64,000 nucleotides of DNA, from positions 5,182,001 to 5,246,000 of the forward strand of contig CAIIXF020000002.1 of the NCBI GenBank assembly GCA_903813345.2, written 5' to 3'. This stretch comes from Owenia fusiformis (Eukaryota; Annelida; Polychaeta; Sabellida; Oweniidae). Under the pieces are notes generated by a model, which was given only the letters and a program-made list of their open reading frames with translations, ran no database searches and was not told where the DNA came from. Positions 12,558-24,202 of the stretch are shown in pieces. Each line of letters begins with the position of its first letter. Within the stretch, counting starts at the first letter, position 1. The position numbers were made by a program, and so were the translations under genes.

Positions 12558-15500
12558 ATGGAAAAATTCGCCTTTATAATGATTCCCGGAATATTACTCT
12601 TTCTAAGTCTCGTCATCACATGTGACGCTGTCATAACCAATAAGGTAACACCTGCTTCAGATGAGAACCAATCAACGGTCGAGTTTTACCTGGTCATTGA
12701 GCATAAGTTTACCATGACTAAAAAGGTCGGCGAAAGGACGCTCCCTGTTGTTGTTATGCCTAATGGAACCCTTTGGTACAGGACAGCATCGTGTGACGAT
12801 CTAATACAAATAGATGAAGATGGTAAGCATATTTTTAATCAAAATGTACATGTACAAAGGGCAACATTTGGACATATAACATCCCAACCCCCTCACTAAA
12901 ATGTATCGTTCCGTAAAACTTGATGCAGTAAAGACTGTAGTACATGTTCGTAGTGTTGTCAGAATTGTTAGTTACAGCAAATTGAAATTTAGTAGACCTG
13001 CTCCTAATACCTAAATATTCATATCCAATTGTTTGGTATTACAAAAAAACTGATTCTTTCCATTTGTTCCAGATTCTAATGACATTATATATGCCGATGG
13101 ACGTTATAAGTTAGTCAATGCAATTAATGGGTCCATACCAGGTCCTCCAATTGTCGTTTATGAGGGACAACAGGTACTTTATGATCCATTATATATTGTT
13201 ATGTTTAATCCGAACCTTAAATCGAAGAGTGTACTGGCCTTCTTTCTATTTCAAGTCACGCATTGTTTTAACACTTTTTACCAAACACTTCAGTAAAAAC
13301 GAGTTAATTGTAACTTTTTCAAAAATGTCATTTTTTAAATGCTTGTTTCCAACAACATTAAAAACTACCTGTTTTTAACATCCTTCTTTTCAGTTCTGAT
13401 TTTAGACTGCATCTCAAATCTTCCATAGATGATCTGATACCATTATTCATAAATTTCAGATAATAGGATTTAGATGGTAAGGGAAAATTTCCTTTCAACG
13501 TTTTATACTCTTCTTTCTTTGGTGGCGTTTTAGGTTGTGGTTCACGTGACGAATAAGCTAACAAACGAGGGAACGACGATACACTGGCATGGTATGACGC
13601 AAAGGAACTCACCGTGGATGGACGGGGTAGGGTCAGTCTCACAATGCCCCATTAATCCTCATGAAACCTTCACATACAGGTAATGCATCAAAATAACACA
13701 AATACCAGGTATTGTACTTTAACAACATATATACTGGGTGATAATATACAGGGTGATAATATACAGGGTGATAATATACAGGTTGATAATATACAGGTGA
13801 TAATATACAGGTTGATAATATACAGTTTGATAATATACAGTTTGATAATATGCAGGTTGATAATATACAGGGTGATAATAAACAGGTTGATAATATACAG
13901 TTTTATAATATACAGGTTGATAATATACAGTTTGATAATATACAGGTTGATAACATACAGGGTGATAATATACAGGTTGATAATATACAGGGTGATAATA
14001 TACAGGTTGATAATATACTGGTTGATAATATACAGGGTGATAATATACAGGGTGATAATATACAGGTTGATAACATACAGGGTGATAATATACAGGTTGA
14101 TAATATACAGGTGATAATATACAGGGTGATAATATACAGGGTGATAATATACAGGGTGATAATATACAGGGTGATAATATACAGGGTGATAATATACAGG
14201 TGATAATATACAGGGTGATAATATACAGGGTGATATTAGAGGGAGAATTTACAGGGAGTGACAAAATTGCAAGGAACTTGAATTGACCTTCCAATCTATT
14301 CCTTACTATCTCAATATAATATTTCCCAAAAGACACACGATATGTCAATTGGTGAAATTGTTTAAGTGTTTAAGTACAAAAATGGGGAAAATGTTTAAAT
14401 TCTCCCTAATAAGGAAAATGGTAACCACAAAAATAGAAAAATGAATGGATAATTGTTAACATAATTTTCCTTAAATAAAGTATAATCGTTGACCATTTTT
14501 AGAAAATAGACTTGAAAAGTAATGATATGAGCAGAACGTATTTGAATTGCCAACATTTTTGCTTGAAAACCATTATGGAAATATAACTTATTTGAGCTAG
14601 ATATTTTTTTCCAAAAATATCTTTCCTCGTAAAAATTTTAGTTTGCTTTAATATATGAATTTAATCTCCAAAATTAATGAATTAGAGTAATTATAATGTG
14701 CGTGATTTTAGGTTCATAGCTGATGACCCAGGAACCCACTGGTACCATGCCCATGTTGGTACGCAGAGGACCGAGGGGATCTACGGGGCACTAACAGTAC
14801 TGGAAAGGAAAGCCGATGAAAATGAAAGAAGGGTAGGTTGTACATGATTGGCACCAAATCAAAATTTATTTATGAATGGTTAGACTATAGTAACGTGTTT
14901 ATTTAATCATCCGATTTCTAATCGGATCTGTCGGTCATAAGCAAATACACAAGGAAAGTCTCGACAGTGACCTTTTGATCCTAGAAACCTCCCAGGTACC
15001 CTGCAGGTTGTTATATAGAATTATATGATATGATATAATAATCGTAGTAGCCGACTTTGGGATTGCTTTTTAAGGTTAGTTTCAGTATTGGCTCCAAATG
15101 GCATCCTTAGTGCATAAAGGGATTCAACTTCTTAGTTAGTTCAACAAGTTAAACCCAATACCACGGCTTTCATTTACACCCCAGTCACATTTCCTACGGC
15201 GACCCTGCGGTCTATCATTTCTGCGCCCAGTAACATTTCTACGCTCGCCGTGGAATTTCTGCGCTCTCGTACTTTTGCAGTCACATTTCCCACGGCAGCC
15301 GCACGGTGAATTTTAAATTTCTGTTGATAAATGATACTTTTTTCATTTTATTTACATCGGGACAAGTTATAAATGGTATTTATAGTGCTAGGATGTAATA
15401 TCAAATGCAAAGTGATCGTGAAACATTGACAAATAATGATTCAATCTTGCTGAGCCATTTGATTTCTACGGGGACCTCAGAAATGAACAAATATTATATT

Positions 15501-18500
15501 ATTATATATTATAACTCCGAGTCATAATTTCTACGGCGACCCTGCGGCCTGTAAAAAACTGGATACGCCGTACGGAGGCCGCAAGGCGAGCGTAGTTTTC
15601 CTACGCTCGCCGCAGAAATACACTGATTTAATTGATCTGCGGTCAATTTCACGTCCGTGCTACGCTTTCATTGGTAGCAAATTCTCGCTATCAGTTATTA
15701 TTACTTAAACGCGCATTGGATTCCATGCGTTGCTAAAGGCCACCATTAATTCTTTTTGCATAAAGAGGCGAATAGGAACGGACGTTAAACCTGGGGCGGG
15801 CCACAAGATATGTCAGATAAGAAAAATCACCATATGATTGTCCTTCATGTTTTAATTGATAGGGTGGTGATAAGCTTCCCCAGTTTGGTAGCCATCAAAA
15901 TATGATTGCCTTTTATGTTTTAATTAATAGGGTGGTGATATGTATGTATGTATCTTTTATTCCCGATTTTAAATCGGATTTCATATAAACTAATTACATT
16001 GTTTGATTAATACAATAAACATAAAACATAAACATAAACAAGGTGACAACATATTTACAATCTTTAAAAGTAGTATAAAAATTTCAGATTACAAGATCTT
16101 CTGCAAGTTTATGCAAATAAGGGTACGAGACTAATCCCTGAGTCTGATATGACTATATGAATGTATCTCAGGATGAGCTCTAAATTATGTATCTCAAATG
16201 ACTCCGAGGCAGGGCCGCATACAGAAGCACAGATTTCTCTTGGATCGAACGCTGGGTGGTTGTTGGGTAACGCAATGTCAATAATGAGTTTATTCCTCAA
16301 GTGATGTTTGGTAGCGATCACCATATGATTGTCCTTTATGTTTCATTTATAGGGCACTGATAGGTTTCCCTTGTTTGGTAGCGATTACCATATGACGATC
16401 GTGTAATTTTTAATTTATAGGGCGGTGATAAACTTCTCCTGTTTGGTAGCAATCACCATATGATTGTCCTTTATGCTTTCATTTATAGGGCGGTGATAAG
16501 GCTTCCCATATTTGGTAGCGATCACCATATGATTGTCCTTTCTGTTTTAATTGATAGAGCAGTGATAAACTTCCGATGTTTGGTACCGATCACCATATGA
16601 ATTCCTTTATGTTTCATTTATAGGCCAGTGATAGGTTTCCCTTGTTTGGTAGCGATTACCATATGACGATCGTGTAATTTTTAATTTATGGGGCTGTGAT
16701 AAACTTCTCCTGTTTGGTAGCAATCACCATATGATTGTCCTTTATGCTTTCATTTATAGGGCGGTGATAAGCTTCCCATATTTGGTAGCGATCACCATAT
16801 GATTGTCCTTTCTGTTTTAATTGATAGAGCAGTGATAAACTTCCGATGTTTGGTACCGATCACCATATGAATTCTTTTATGTTTCATTTATAGGGCAGTG
16901 ATAGATTTCCCTTGTTTGGTAGCGATTACCATATGACGATCGTGTAATTTTTAATTTATAGGGCGGTGATAAACTTCTCCTGTTTGGTAGCAATCACCAT
17001 ACGATTGTCCTTTATGCTTTCATTTATAGGGCGGTGATAAACTTCGCATATTTGGTAGCGATCACCATATGATGGTCCTTTATGTTTTAATTTAAAGGGC
17101 AGTGATAAACTTCCTGTGTTTGGTAGTGATCGCCATATGATTGTCCTTTGTGTTTTAATTTAAAGGGCAGTGATAAACTTCCTGTGTTTGGTAGTGATCA
17201 CCATATGATGGTCCTTTGTGTTTTAATTTAAAGGGCAGTGATAAACTTCCTGTGTTTGGTAGTGATCACCATATGATTGTCCTTTGTGTTTTAATTGATA
17301 GGGCAGTGATAAACTTCCTGTGTTTGGTAGTGATCACCATATGATTGCCCTTTGTGTTTTAATTTAAAGGGCAGTGATAAACTTCCTTTGTTTGGTAGTG
17401 ATCACCATATGATTGCCCTTTGTGTTTTAATTTAAAGGGCAGTGATAAACTTCCTGTGTTTGGTAGTGATCACCATATGATTGTCCTTTGTGTTTTTAAT
17501 TTAAAGGGCAGTGATAAACTTCCTGTGTTTGGTAGTGATCACCATATGATTGTCCTTTGTGTTTTTAATTTAAAGGGCAGTGATAAACTTCCTGTGTTTG
17601 GTAGTGATCACCATATGATTGTCCTTTGTGTTTTTAATTTAAAGGGCAGCGATAAACTTCCTGTGTTTGGTAGCGATCACCATATGATGGTCCAGGACTG
17701 GTTGAAAGAGAGCTCCATCTATACGGCTTCCTTACTAAAATTTGATGATGTCAGGTATGTTCAATACTTTATAATACCTGTTATGTTTTTATTAAAATCC
17801 TCAAAGTGCATACATCATTCTAGGAAAAATAGATATTACGATGTCATATTATTTAAATATTTTTATGGTTATCAATTTTGTAATTTGGTAAAAGTTTCCA
17901 AATTTTGGGTTGCTACTAGATTATAAGGAAAATAACGGTAGGCCTATTACAGGCATCCTGGACTTTCACTAACGCGATCATCAGTTCCGACCTCGCAAAC
18001 CACGGTTCTCACAACGCAAATATCGATTCTTTCGGGAGAGAGGAACTGGTGGTTCGCGACTTAAGGATCGATATTTGGGTTTGGGTGGAAGAAACAAAGT
18101 TGCGAGGTCGGAACCGATGATTGCACTAGTGGAAGTCTAGGAGGCCTGAATTGTACATGTTAATTACAATTTTGTAGCCCCCTATATAGAAATCTGCAAA
18201 ATGAAAACGCCTTTCTTCTTGTTTTAGCTTTGCAACTGGTTTTGACAACCCACACTGCTTCGATTCATCCAAACAGGTAGATGGGATAGATGCTGGTGTC
18301 TTGCCATTTGAAGCAGGAATAATAAACGGGAAAGGTACGTTACAACTAGTCCTAAAATCATTATCTCACATCTGTGATCAACATCAATCATAATCCATTT
18401 GATTTCATCGAATTATACCATTCTTTCGTTGCCCCTCTTTTTCTCTTTCTTTCTTTCTTTCTTTTTTTCTTTCTCTCTTTATTTCAAAATCTTTCTCTTT

Positions 18501-21500
18501 CTTTCTTTCATTCTTTCTTTTTTTCTTTCTTTCTTTCTTTCTTTCCTTATTTAATCGTTCATTATTTCTTGACTGTATATCAATAAAAATGAATGAAAGC
18601 AGGTGTATGTCCGGATGATTAAATAAACAAGAAATCAGTTTAAAATCTTCATTTCCCTGGTTTTAATTCGATTTACTTTTATTATACGATATTAACTATA
18701 TTATATTATATTATATTATATTATATTATATTATATTATATTATATTATATTATATTATATTATATCATATCATATTATATTATATTATATTATATTATA
18801 TTATATTACATTACATTATATACTATATTATATTATATTATATTATATCATACTATATCCATACCAAGGTTTATTATATTAAAACTTCAGGTAACCAGCA
18901 CATCATCCCACCTGGCAAAACTATCAAGGAAGGTCTACCCATGGAAACATTTGTTGTGGAAAATCCAGCACCTGATGGAGTTGCAATGCGATTCCGCCTC
19001 GTGAATGCAGCTATGCATTTCGCCTTCAGAGTGTCCATTGATCATCATCCTCTGAATATTATTGCTACTGACGGTAACCATGTGAATACAATGACAGTAG
19101 AGTCTGTCATTATATATGGGGGTGAAAGATATGATTTCTGGATCAATGCAACTGATCCACTTGGTACTGGAGTATATTGTATACGATTCGAAACTCTAGA
19201 GAGAGAAAGAACTGGCAAGGTAGTGAATATGTTTTCAATCTTAACAATATAGAGCATTCGTCTTTTGTCTTTTGCTAATTTGAAAAAAAAATAAACTGTA
19301 CAATTCACGGAAACCTCATTAGCAGATAAAGCTAAAAATCTAAATTAAGCCACTAAACATTCCAAAATGACTATAGAGTCAATAGAGTCAGATAAACACA
19401 TGGAATTAAAATGCAAACATGAAATGCCAAAAAAACACAAGGGTACAATCATGTCAATGTCGCAAGTGTAGGTCAAATCTACAAACTAAAATCCTAACCT
19501 TAGAAAGCCCTAGTCATATTTGTGACTATTTACTTACTTTACTGCAACCCCTGACCACAACCAAGTGAACTGTCCTTATAAAATTTATATTTCAGCGTCC
19601 CAAAGCAACCTTTTTTAGACTTGTTTTCTGTTCCTTTGTCTAGTACACAAAGAACACACCTTGCCGTCAATGAGAACTCAAAATGTCAATAATACAAAAT
19701 AAATTTGTTTTCAGAGAATAAAACCAGGAAAGGTTCATGGATTACTGAGATATCAAAATGTTAAACCAAACAGAATCAATGAATTCAAAGTATGCAATGA
19801 GAGCAGAAACACGTGTACAGCTGAAAAACCATGTCTAGTTTTGAACTGCCCATATAGGTACAGTATATAAGGGTTATGCACTGGGAGGTTTGGGATGCAG
19901 GGAATATCCCGAGGGATATACAATATATCTTCCCGAGGGACCGAGGGAAGATGTATTGTATATCCCAAGGGATATTCCATGTATCCAAACCGACCGTGCA
20001 TAACTGGTGTATCTCATACTTTTTTTAAACGTTTTAAAACTTTTGAAAAATTCCCGGGAGCGGGATGGATATATTATATCTGCCCGCATTTGGCCTGGAG
20101 CTCCTCAGATATGATATATATTCCCGAGTGATATCTACCCCAAACCCACTTAAGTATGAGATACATAAATATATATTATATTTACATGTTACATATTTAC
20201 ATATTTACACACGTGTTCAAGTGTTAACATGTGTATTTTATTTTATAAATCATAGAGTGAAATTAAGAAAAGCATAGAAAATGTTTATTCAATAGTTGAA
20301 TACAGTTACTTTGATAATAGTTAATAGTTACTATGAAAATATTACTATGAATATAGAAAATAGTTACTATAATATATCACATTTTAAAGGATATTTGGCA
20401 TATGCTTTTGGTACATTTTTACATTAAATTTAAAGTAATTTTCAATCTTCTTTCTACATTTGTATTTCTTATCTTTTCTCTAGGTTTTATCCTGTAGAAG
20501 AACATACGATGTGTATTCCTCTCACAGACCTTAGATCTCCATTGATGGAACCCACATACAGCTCAGACCCTGATCATTTCACTGAAATGTTTTTAAATTA
20601 TCATTTCTCTGGCTTTAATACCCTCCGCCAATGGTTCCCTACAGTGAATGGAAGGAGACACCAACCATTCATCCGACCACCCCAGGTAATTCCTATGATG
20701 ATGGTCATATATGGCATGCAATGCAGAGGGTTGTTCTCTATACATTACAGTGATACAACATTACATTCTCACTAAGGAGCAAAAAAAGTACAGTATTAAC
20801 TCAGAAAAAGATGTACAGGAAATAAGCAGCTGATTTATACAATATGTATCAGGCCCGTAGCCAGGATTTGCCAAGGGGGGGGGGGAGGGTCACTTTTTGA
20901 AAAACTCTAGGGGAGGTTCACTTGTAACAGTTTTGGTCCAAAAATGGCCCAAATCACTTTAAAAGTGTACAGAGTGGTGAAAAACTGCATGATTTTGAAA
21001 GATTTTTTGGCTGGGGGGGGGGGGGGTCGCTCAAACCCATCGAACCCCCCCCCCCCCTCCCTGGCTACGGGCCTCTGTATGATAGTGATTCTGCTTTTAT
21101 TCTTCAGGTGTACCCAAAATCACTTGATTCAAGGCACGGCATTTGTAAACTAGGAAAAACTAATCCTGATGTAGAAGAGTGTACTCACATGGTTGAGCTT
21201 CCTTTGGGAAACACTATACAATTAGTTATAATGACGACAATATCACCAGCAATCAGTAAGTCAGAGTTTTCATAATATGTTTCCATCATGCCACAATTTA
21301 TAACAGTATAAAAGGCATTGAAAGCCAGGATGCCAAAAAGGGGACACCAGAAGAAGTGATAAGGTTAAATAATTATTTGCCATTTTGGCTACTGTCGATT
21401 ATTGATTCATAATAATGATGACTCCCTACTAGGCCATACATGTCTTTTATGAAACTATCACACGATTTAGACAATTTTTAACTTTTCTCATTCAAAATCC

Positions 21501-24202
21501 ATCTTTGATATGAATAGTGGCGTTTTACTCAACTGATGAACTTCAAGGTACCAGCAAAATGAAATTAACCCTAATTGTTTATATACAATCAAATAATGTT
21601 ATATTGAAGAAATGAAAGAAACGACACATTGCTCTATCGAGTGACCTACTTTGCCTTCCATGATCTCAATGGCAAATATCAATTTATAGAAATCTGGTAC
21701 CAAAATTTACAAAGATATGCAGCTTGTAAAACAAGTGCATACAAGTAAAAGATGGAACATTTAAGAGAAAGATCAACTTGAAAAACGTCAGTGTCTTAAA
21801 ACTGCAATTCACATATTTAATGACTTCAATTTCCACTGGAATATTTCTTCAAGCTTCAATAATTACAGAACATAAGGTTTTCTCCAAGTCTGTTGATTCA
21901 TTAAGTTACATATGATTCTCAATTAAAAATATCCTTTAGATACCCTTAAGTATTATTCATTTTGTATCCTTTTCTTTCATGGATAATGCACACGGAATAA
22001 GATTTGCTTCATAAGAAATTGTGAGACAAAATGTTGTCACAGGTGGTAACTGTAGTAACAATGACATTCTCACTCTTTATTTAAATCATTTCCAGTAAGA
22101 TCAATCTTATTTTCAATATTTCCGACACTATTGCAACATGCTACATCTTAATTCCAGATGGAGTTCTTAATGGAAATTCACATCCAATTCACATACATGG
22201 GCATCGCTTCCAAGTGATCAAAGTAGGCTGGCCGGAATACAATAATACGACTGGGAGATACATGCATCAAAATAGTGACTTCGAATGTCCATCAGGCTTA
22301 TGTCACGATGATACAAAGTGGAGGGACCCAAGCTGGTATAATGGAAGCATTCCTGGTATCGTGAATCGGGGAGCCCCTCTTAAGGATACTGTTGTTGTAC
22401 CTGCAGGGGGATATGTCGTTATCCGATTCAAAGCAGACAATCCAGGTAGGATATAGCTTGTGTACTAACTAATGGTCACACACATACCTGGTAGAAGACT
22501 TTTGGCCATTTTGATACTCATTACACCCGTGTCTTTTTCAACAAGAAATTAAGATGACATAGTTTCATCATGATAATTTTGGGATTTGCATAATGCTTGC
22601 CAGTTATAGATACAACACACAAAAATAATCACAAAGCCAAATGAACCATACATACACGAACTCTTAAAACCAAAAGGGAAATCAGAAAAAATACTGTACA
22701 CTGTAATATAAAACAATAACTTGTAAAAACACTACAAAGAATCAACTCCATCTATTGAATTCAGGTTTCTGGTATTCTCATTGTCACATCGAGTTTCACA
22801 ATGGCGAAGGAATGGGGATTATCTTTAAAGAAGGAGCCATTTCAGACATGAATGCTGCCCCGCCTGGTATGCAAAGATGTGGAGATTTTAGTGTCTCTGA
22901 AGATGCATTCAACGAGCTGATGGCTAAGCCTATTCAAACAGGTATGTCAAATTATATACTAGATATGTTATTGTCTGACGAATCAATATCCCAGATGCGA
23001 GTAGAAATAATCGTGATTTACGTCATTAAAATTCACTATTCAGTCAAATTGATGTCATATTTGGAATCTACATGTAAAATTACATTTAAATATGTGGTTT
23101 TGAAAAGAGTTTATCAACTTTGACAATTTAATTTTCTTTAAAAATATGACTTCTAGGTTGGGGAGATTCCCCATAGACCCCATGTTGTAAAACCACAAAA
23201 AGTGAAATATCTTTTCTTGTGTTGGGCAGATAATATTTTCTTTTACTGGACATATTTTAATTTGTATAACTATCAGATACATAAGGGTAAAACTGATGCA
23301 TATTCAAATTTAAGGGAATTTTGTATTACCCTGCCATGTTAATTCCCCCGAATCAGCCACCTGGTGGCGAAACTGGTAACTACCTACTCGCATCTGAGTC
23401 ATTATAAAAGAGAAATCGAATATGTGCAGGTGATTCATTTCCATTGGTCCTGTAGTTTTAGATTGTACTATTGTTTCCTGATTTGTTATGGCACGGTTTA
23501 TTTAGTCTAAGATATAATATTAGATTTCTAGTTAGCAAGTGCAATTCATTGTTTATATTCTGACAGACTATGAGTATAAATGATACTAAAAATATATATA
23601 TGCATACCGCTTGTACTATATATTGTCCATTTCTATATAATAAAGTACATGTCCTATAAGTAAAGTATATTATGAACTATGTATTGTGGCAAATAAACAC
23701 AGGCCGAGAAGGACTAGAACAAATGTCAGTTGTACTATCACACTTTTTAAATTATAGAATAGCTTCAAAAATACCCTGTAGTGCACAACTTCCAAAAGCA
23801 TATGACAAACTCTAGTCTATGAGTGGAGTGATATCTTAACCCATTTCTTATGGCTCTACGGGTTAATCAGTATACACAGCCATGTATATATAATTATTTG
23901 CCTTAATAAATAAGCATAAACACAATTTTCATTCACATATATTTGTTGTACTTATAGGACAAGCAGACACAACTAGGGGAGATTTTGAAAATGAAAAGCG
24001 GTACAATGGAGTACTTGTAGTAGCAATGATGGCTGTCTCTGCCCTTCTTGTCTTATGTATCATATATCTTACACATAAAATATGTGTCAGGAAAATAAAA
24101 GAACAGGGTTATCAAAGGATTTCATCAGATGATGCAAGTTCTAGACAACACATTGATTTTGATAGGACAAATAACAGACCCTACAAATATTACCATGAAT
24201 GA
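12558..24202 (+). CDS. Laccase-like multicopper oxidase, membrane-anchored (13 exons)
   Basis: Predicted copper-dependent oxidase of phenolic or metal substrates, acting outside the cell. Exons: 12558-12822, 13073-13173, 13534-13679, 14712-14832, 17645-17754, 18228-18334, 18891-19219, 19715-19857, 20484-20685, 21108-21255, 22158-22445, 22765-22941, 23958-24202. All introns are GT-AG and phases agree, giving 793 aa. Residues 1-24 form a signal peptide. Copper motifs are HWHG (139-142), HWYHAH (180-185), HPIHIHGH (566-573) and [12 protein letters not shown] (659-670), with Met670 at the axial type-1 position. The entry domain starts [14 protein letters not shown]. Residues 731-750 are a transmembrane helix followed by a ~43-residue cytoplasmic tail. 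The start is the first in-frame ATG and opens the signal peptide. Exon 5 lies at the end of an array of copies of its own 5' part, and a second version of the last exon lies downstream. Substrate is unknown. Confidence 0.93.
13737..14236. repeat. 15-bp minisatellite in oxidase intron 3 (~33 copies)
   Basis: Unit GATAATATACAGGGT, with variants ending AGGTT, AGTTT or AGGT. It begins about 55 bp after the exon 3 donor, whose sequence ATACAG|GTAATG shares the word ATACAGGT with the repeat. Because 15 is divisible by three, long repetitive open frames appear on both strands; these are artefacts. Each unit resembles a 5' splice site (CAG|GTGATA or CAG|GTTGAT). Confidence 0.9.
15180..15620. repeat. 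GC-richer repeat patch related to MITE family B
   Basis: Inside oxidase intron 4. It contains CCAGTCACATTTCCTACGG, the word ACGGCGACCCTGCGG twice (about 15198 and 15535), and a hairpin GGCGAGCGTAG / CTACGCTCGCC at about 15585-15611. The CAGTCACATTT end resembles family B (11390-11549). Boundaries are uncertain. Confidence 0.45.
15820..17693 (+). repeat. Array of ~22 copies of exon 5 acceptor plus exon 5 start
   Basis: Unit of 66-69 bp: about 20 nt of 3' intron end (TTTGTGTTTTAATTTAAAG or TTTCATTTATAG) followed by about 49 nt matching the start of exon 5 (GGCAGTGATAAACTTCC ... CACCATATGATGGTCC). The genuine exon 5 (17645-17754) is the last copy and continues into unique coding sequence. Nearly every copy keeps AG|GG or AG|AG; the copy near 16690 has lost it (ATG|GGG). 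Copies encode variants of [17 protein letters not shown] higher-order four-unit pattern of ~271 bp recurs at about 16352, 16625 and 16896. The three units before exon 5 are 69 bp and stay in frame with it (acceptors before 17438, 17507, 17576). The array is interrupted at about 15940-16307. Confidence 0.93.
15940..16307 (-). mobile_element. Retroelement-like insertion inside the exon 5 array
   Basis: Interrupts an array unit right after GGTGGTGAT. It starts with a TATG-type microsatellite followed by TATCTTTTATTCCCG and AATAAACATAAAACATAAAC, then a minus-strand open frame (16109-16324) with no clear stop-free extension. Read on the minus strand this looks like the last part of a LINE with its 3' tail. 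The family was not identified. Confidence 0.4.
17951..18147. mobile_element. MITE with ~48-bp inverted ends in oxidase intron 5
   Basis: The left arm AGGCATCCTGGACTTTCACT continues to CCGACCTCGCAA; the right arm is its imperfect reverse complement (GTTGCGAGGTCGGAACCGAT ... AGGAGGCCT). ATATCGAT words inside extend the symmetry. Non-coding, about 197 bp. Confidence 0.7.
18424..18548. repeat. CTTT-rich microsatellite
   Basis: Imperfect TTTC/TTCT simple repeat in oxidase intron 6. The open frame across it encodes only low-complexity Phe/Ser/Leu and is not a gene. Confidence 0.85.
18700..18850. repeat. ATATT pentanucleotide microsatellite
   Basis: About 30 copies of TTATA with a few ATCAT and ACATT variants, ending roughly 40 bp before the exon 7 acceptor of the oxidase. 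Confidence 0.9.
19873..20004. repeat. Palindromic hairpin element in oxidase intron 8
   Basis: GTTATGCACTGGGAGGTTTG (left) pairs with CAAACCGACCGTGCATAAC (right). The symmetry continues inward through GGAATATCCC and GATATACAATATATCTTCC to a short CGAGGGACCGAG centre. Downstream, ATCTCATACTT and AAGTATGAGAT (20008 and 20151) form an outer inverted pair, so the element may reach about 20165. Confidence 0.65.
20851..21074. mobile_element. Poly-G MITE, intact copy in oxidase intron 9
   Basis: Perfect 15-bp inverted ends AGGCCCGTAGCCAGG / CCTGGCTACGGGCCT enclose a G run after GCCAAG, the word TTTTGGTCCAAAAATGGCCC and a second G/C run. Same family as 11904-12104. Its right end lies only about 33 bp before the exon 10 acceptor. 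Confidence 0.8.
22993..23395. mobile_element. MITE family A, copy 2, in oxidase intron 12
   Basis: Inverted ends AGATGCGAGTAG / CTACTCGCATCT. Similar along its length to 10123-10527. It lies within the intron between the exon holding the last copper motif and the membrane-anchor exon. Confidence 0.8.

Noticed and set aside
13683-14348. Long open frames on both strands with QGDNIQVDN or CILSP repeats
   Set aside because: Pure products of the 15-bp minisatellite, which is divisible by three; they lie inside an intron of the oxidase.
17420-17926. 168-aa frame repeating [16 protein letters not shown] as an independent gene
   Set aside because: It is the in-frame end of the exon 5 array plus exon 5 itself and then intron; it has no ATG at its beginning and is part of the oxidase.
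18374-18586. 70-aa Phe/Leu/Ser membrane protein
   Set aside because: It is a translated CTTT microsatellite within an intron.
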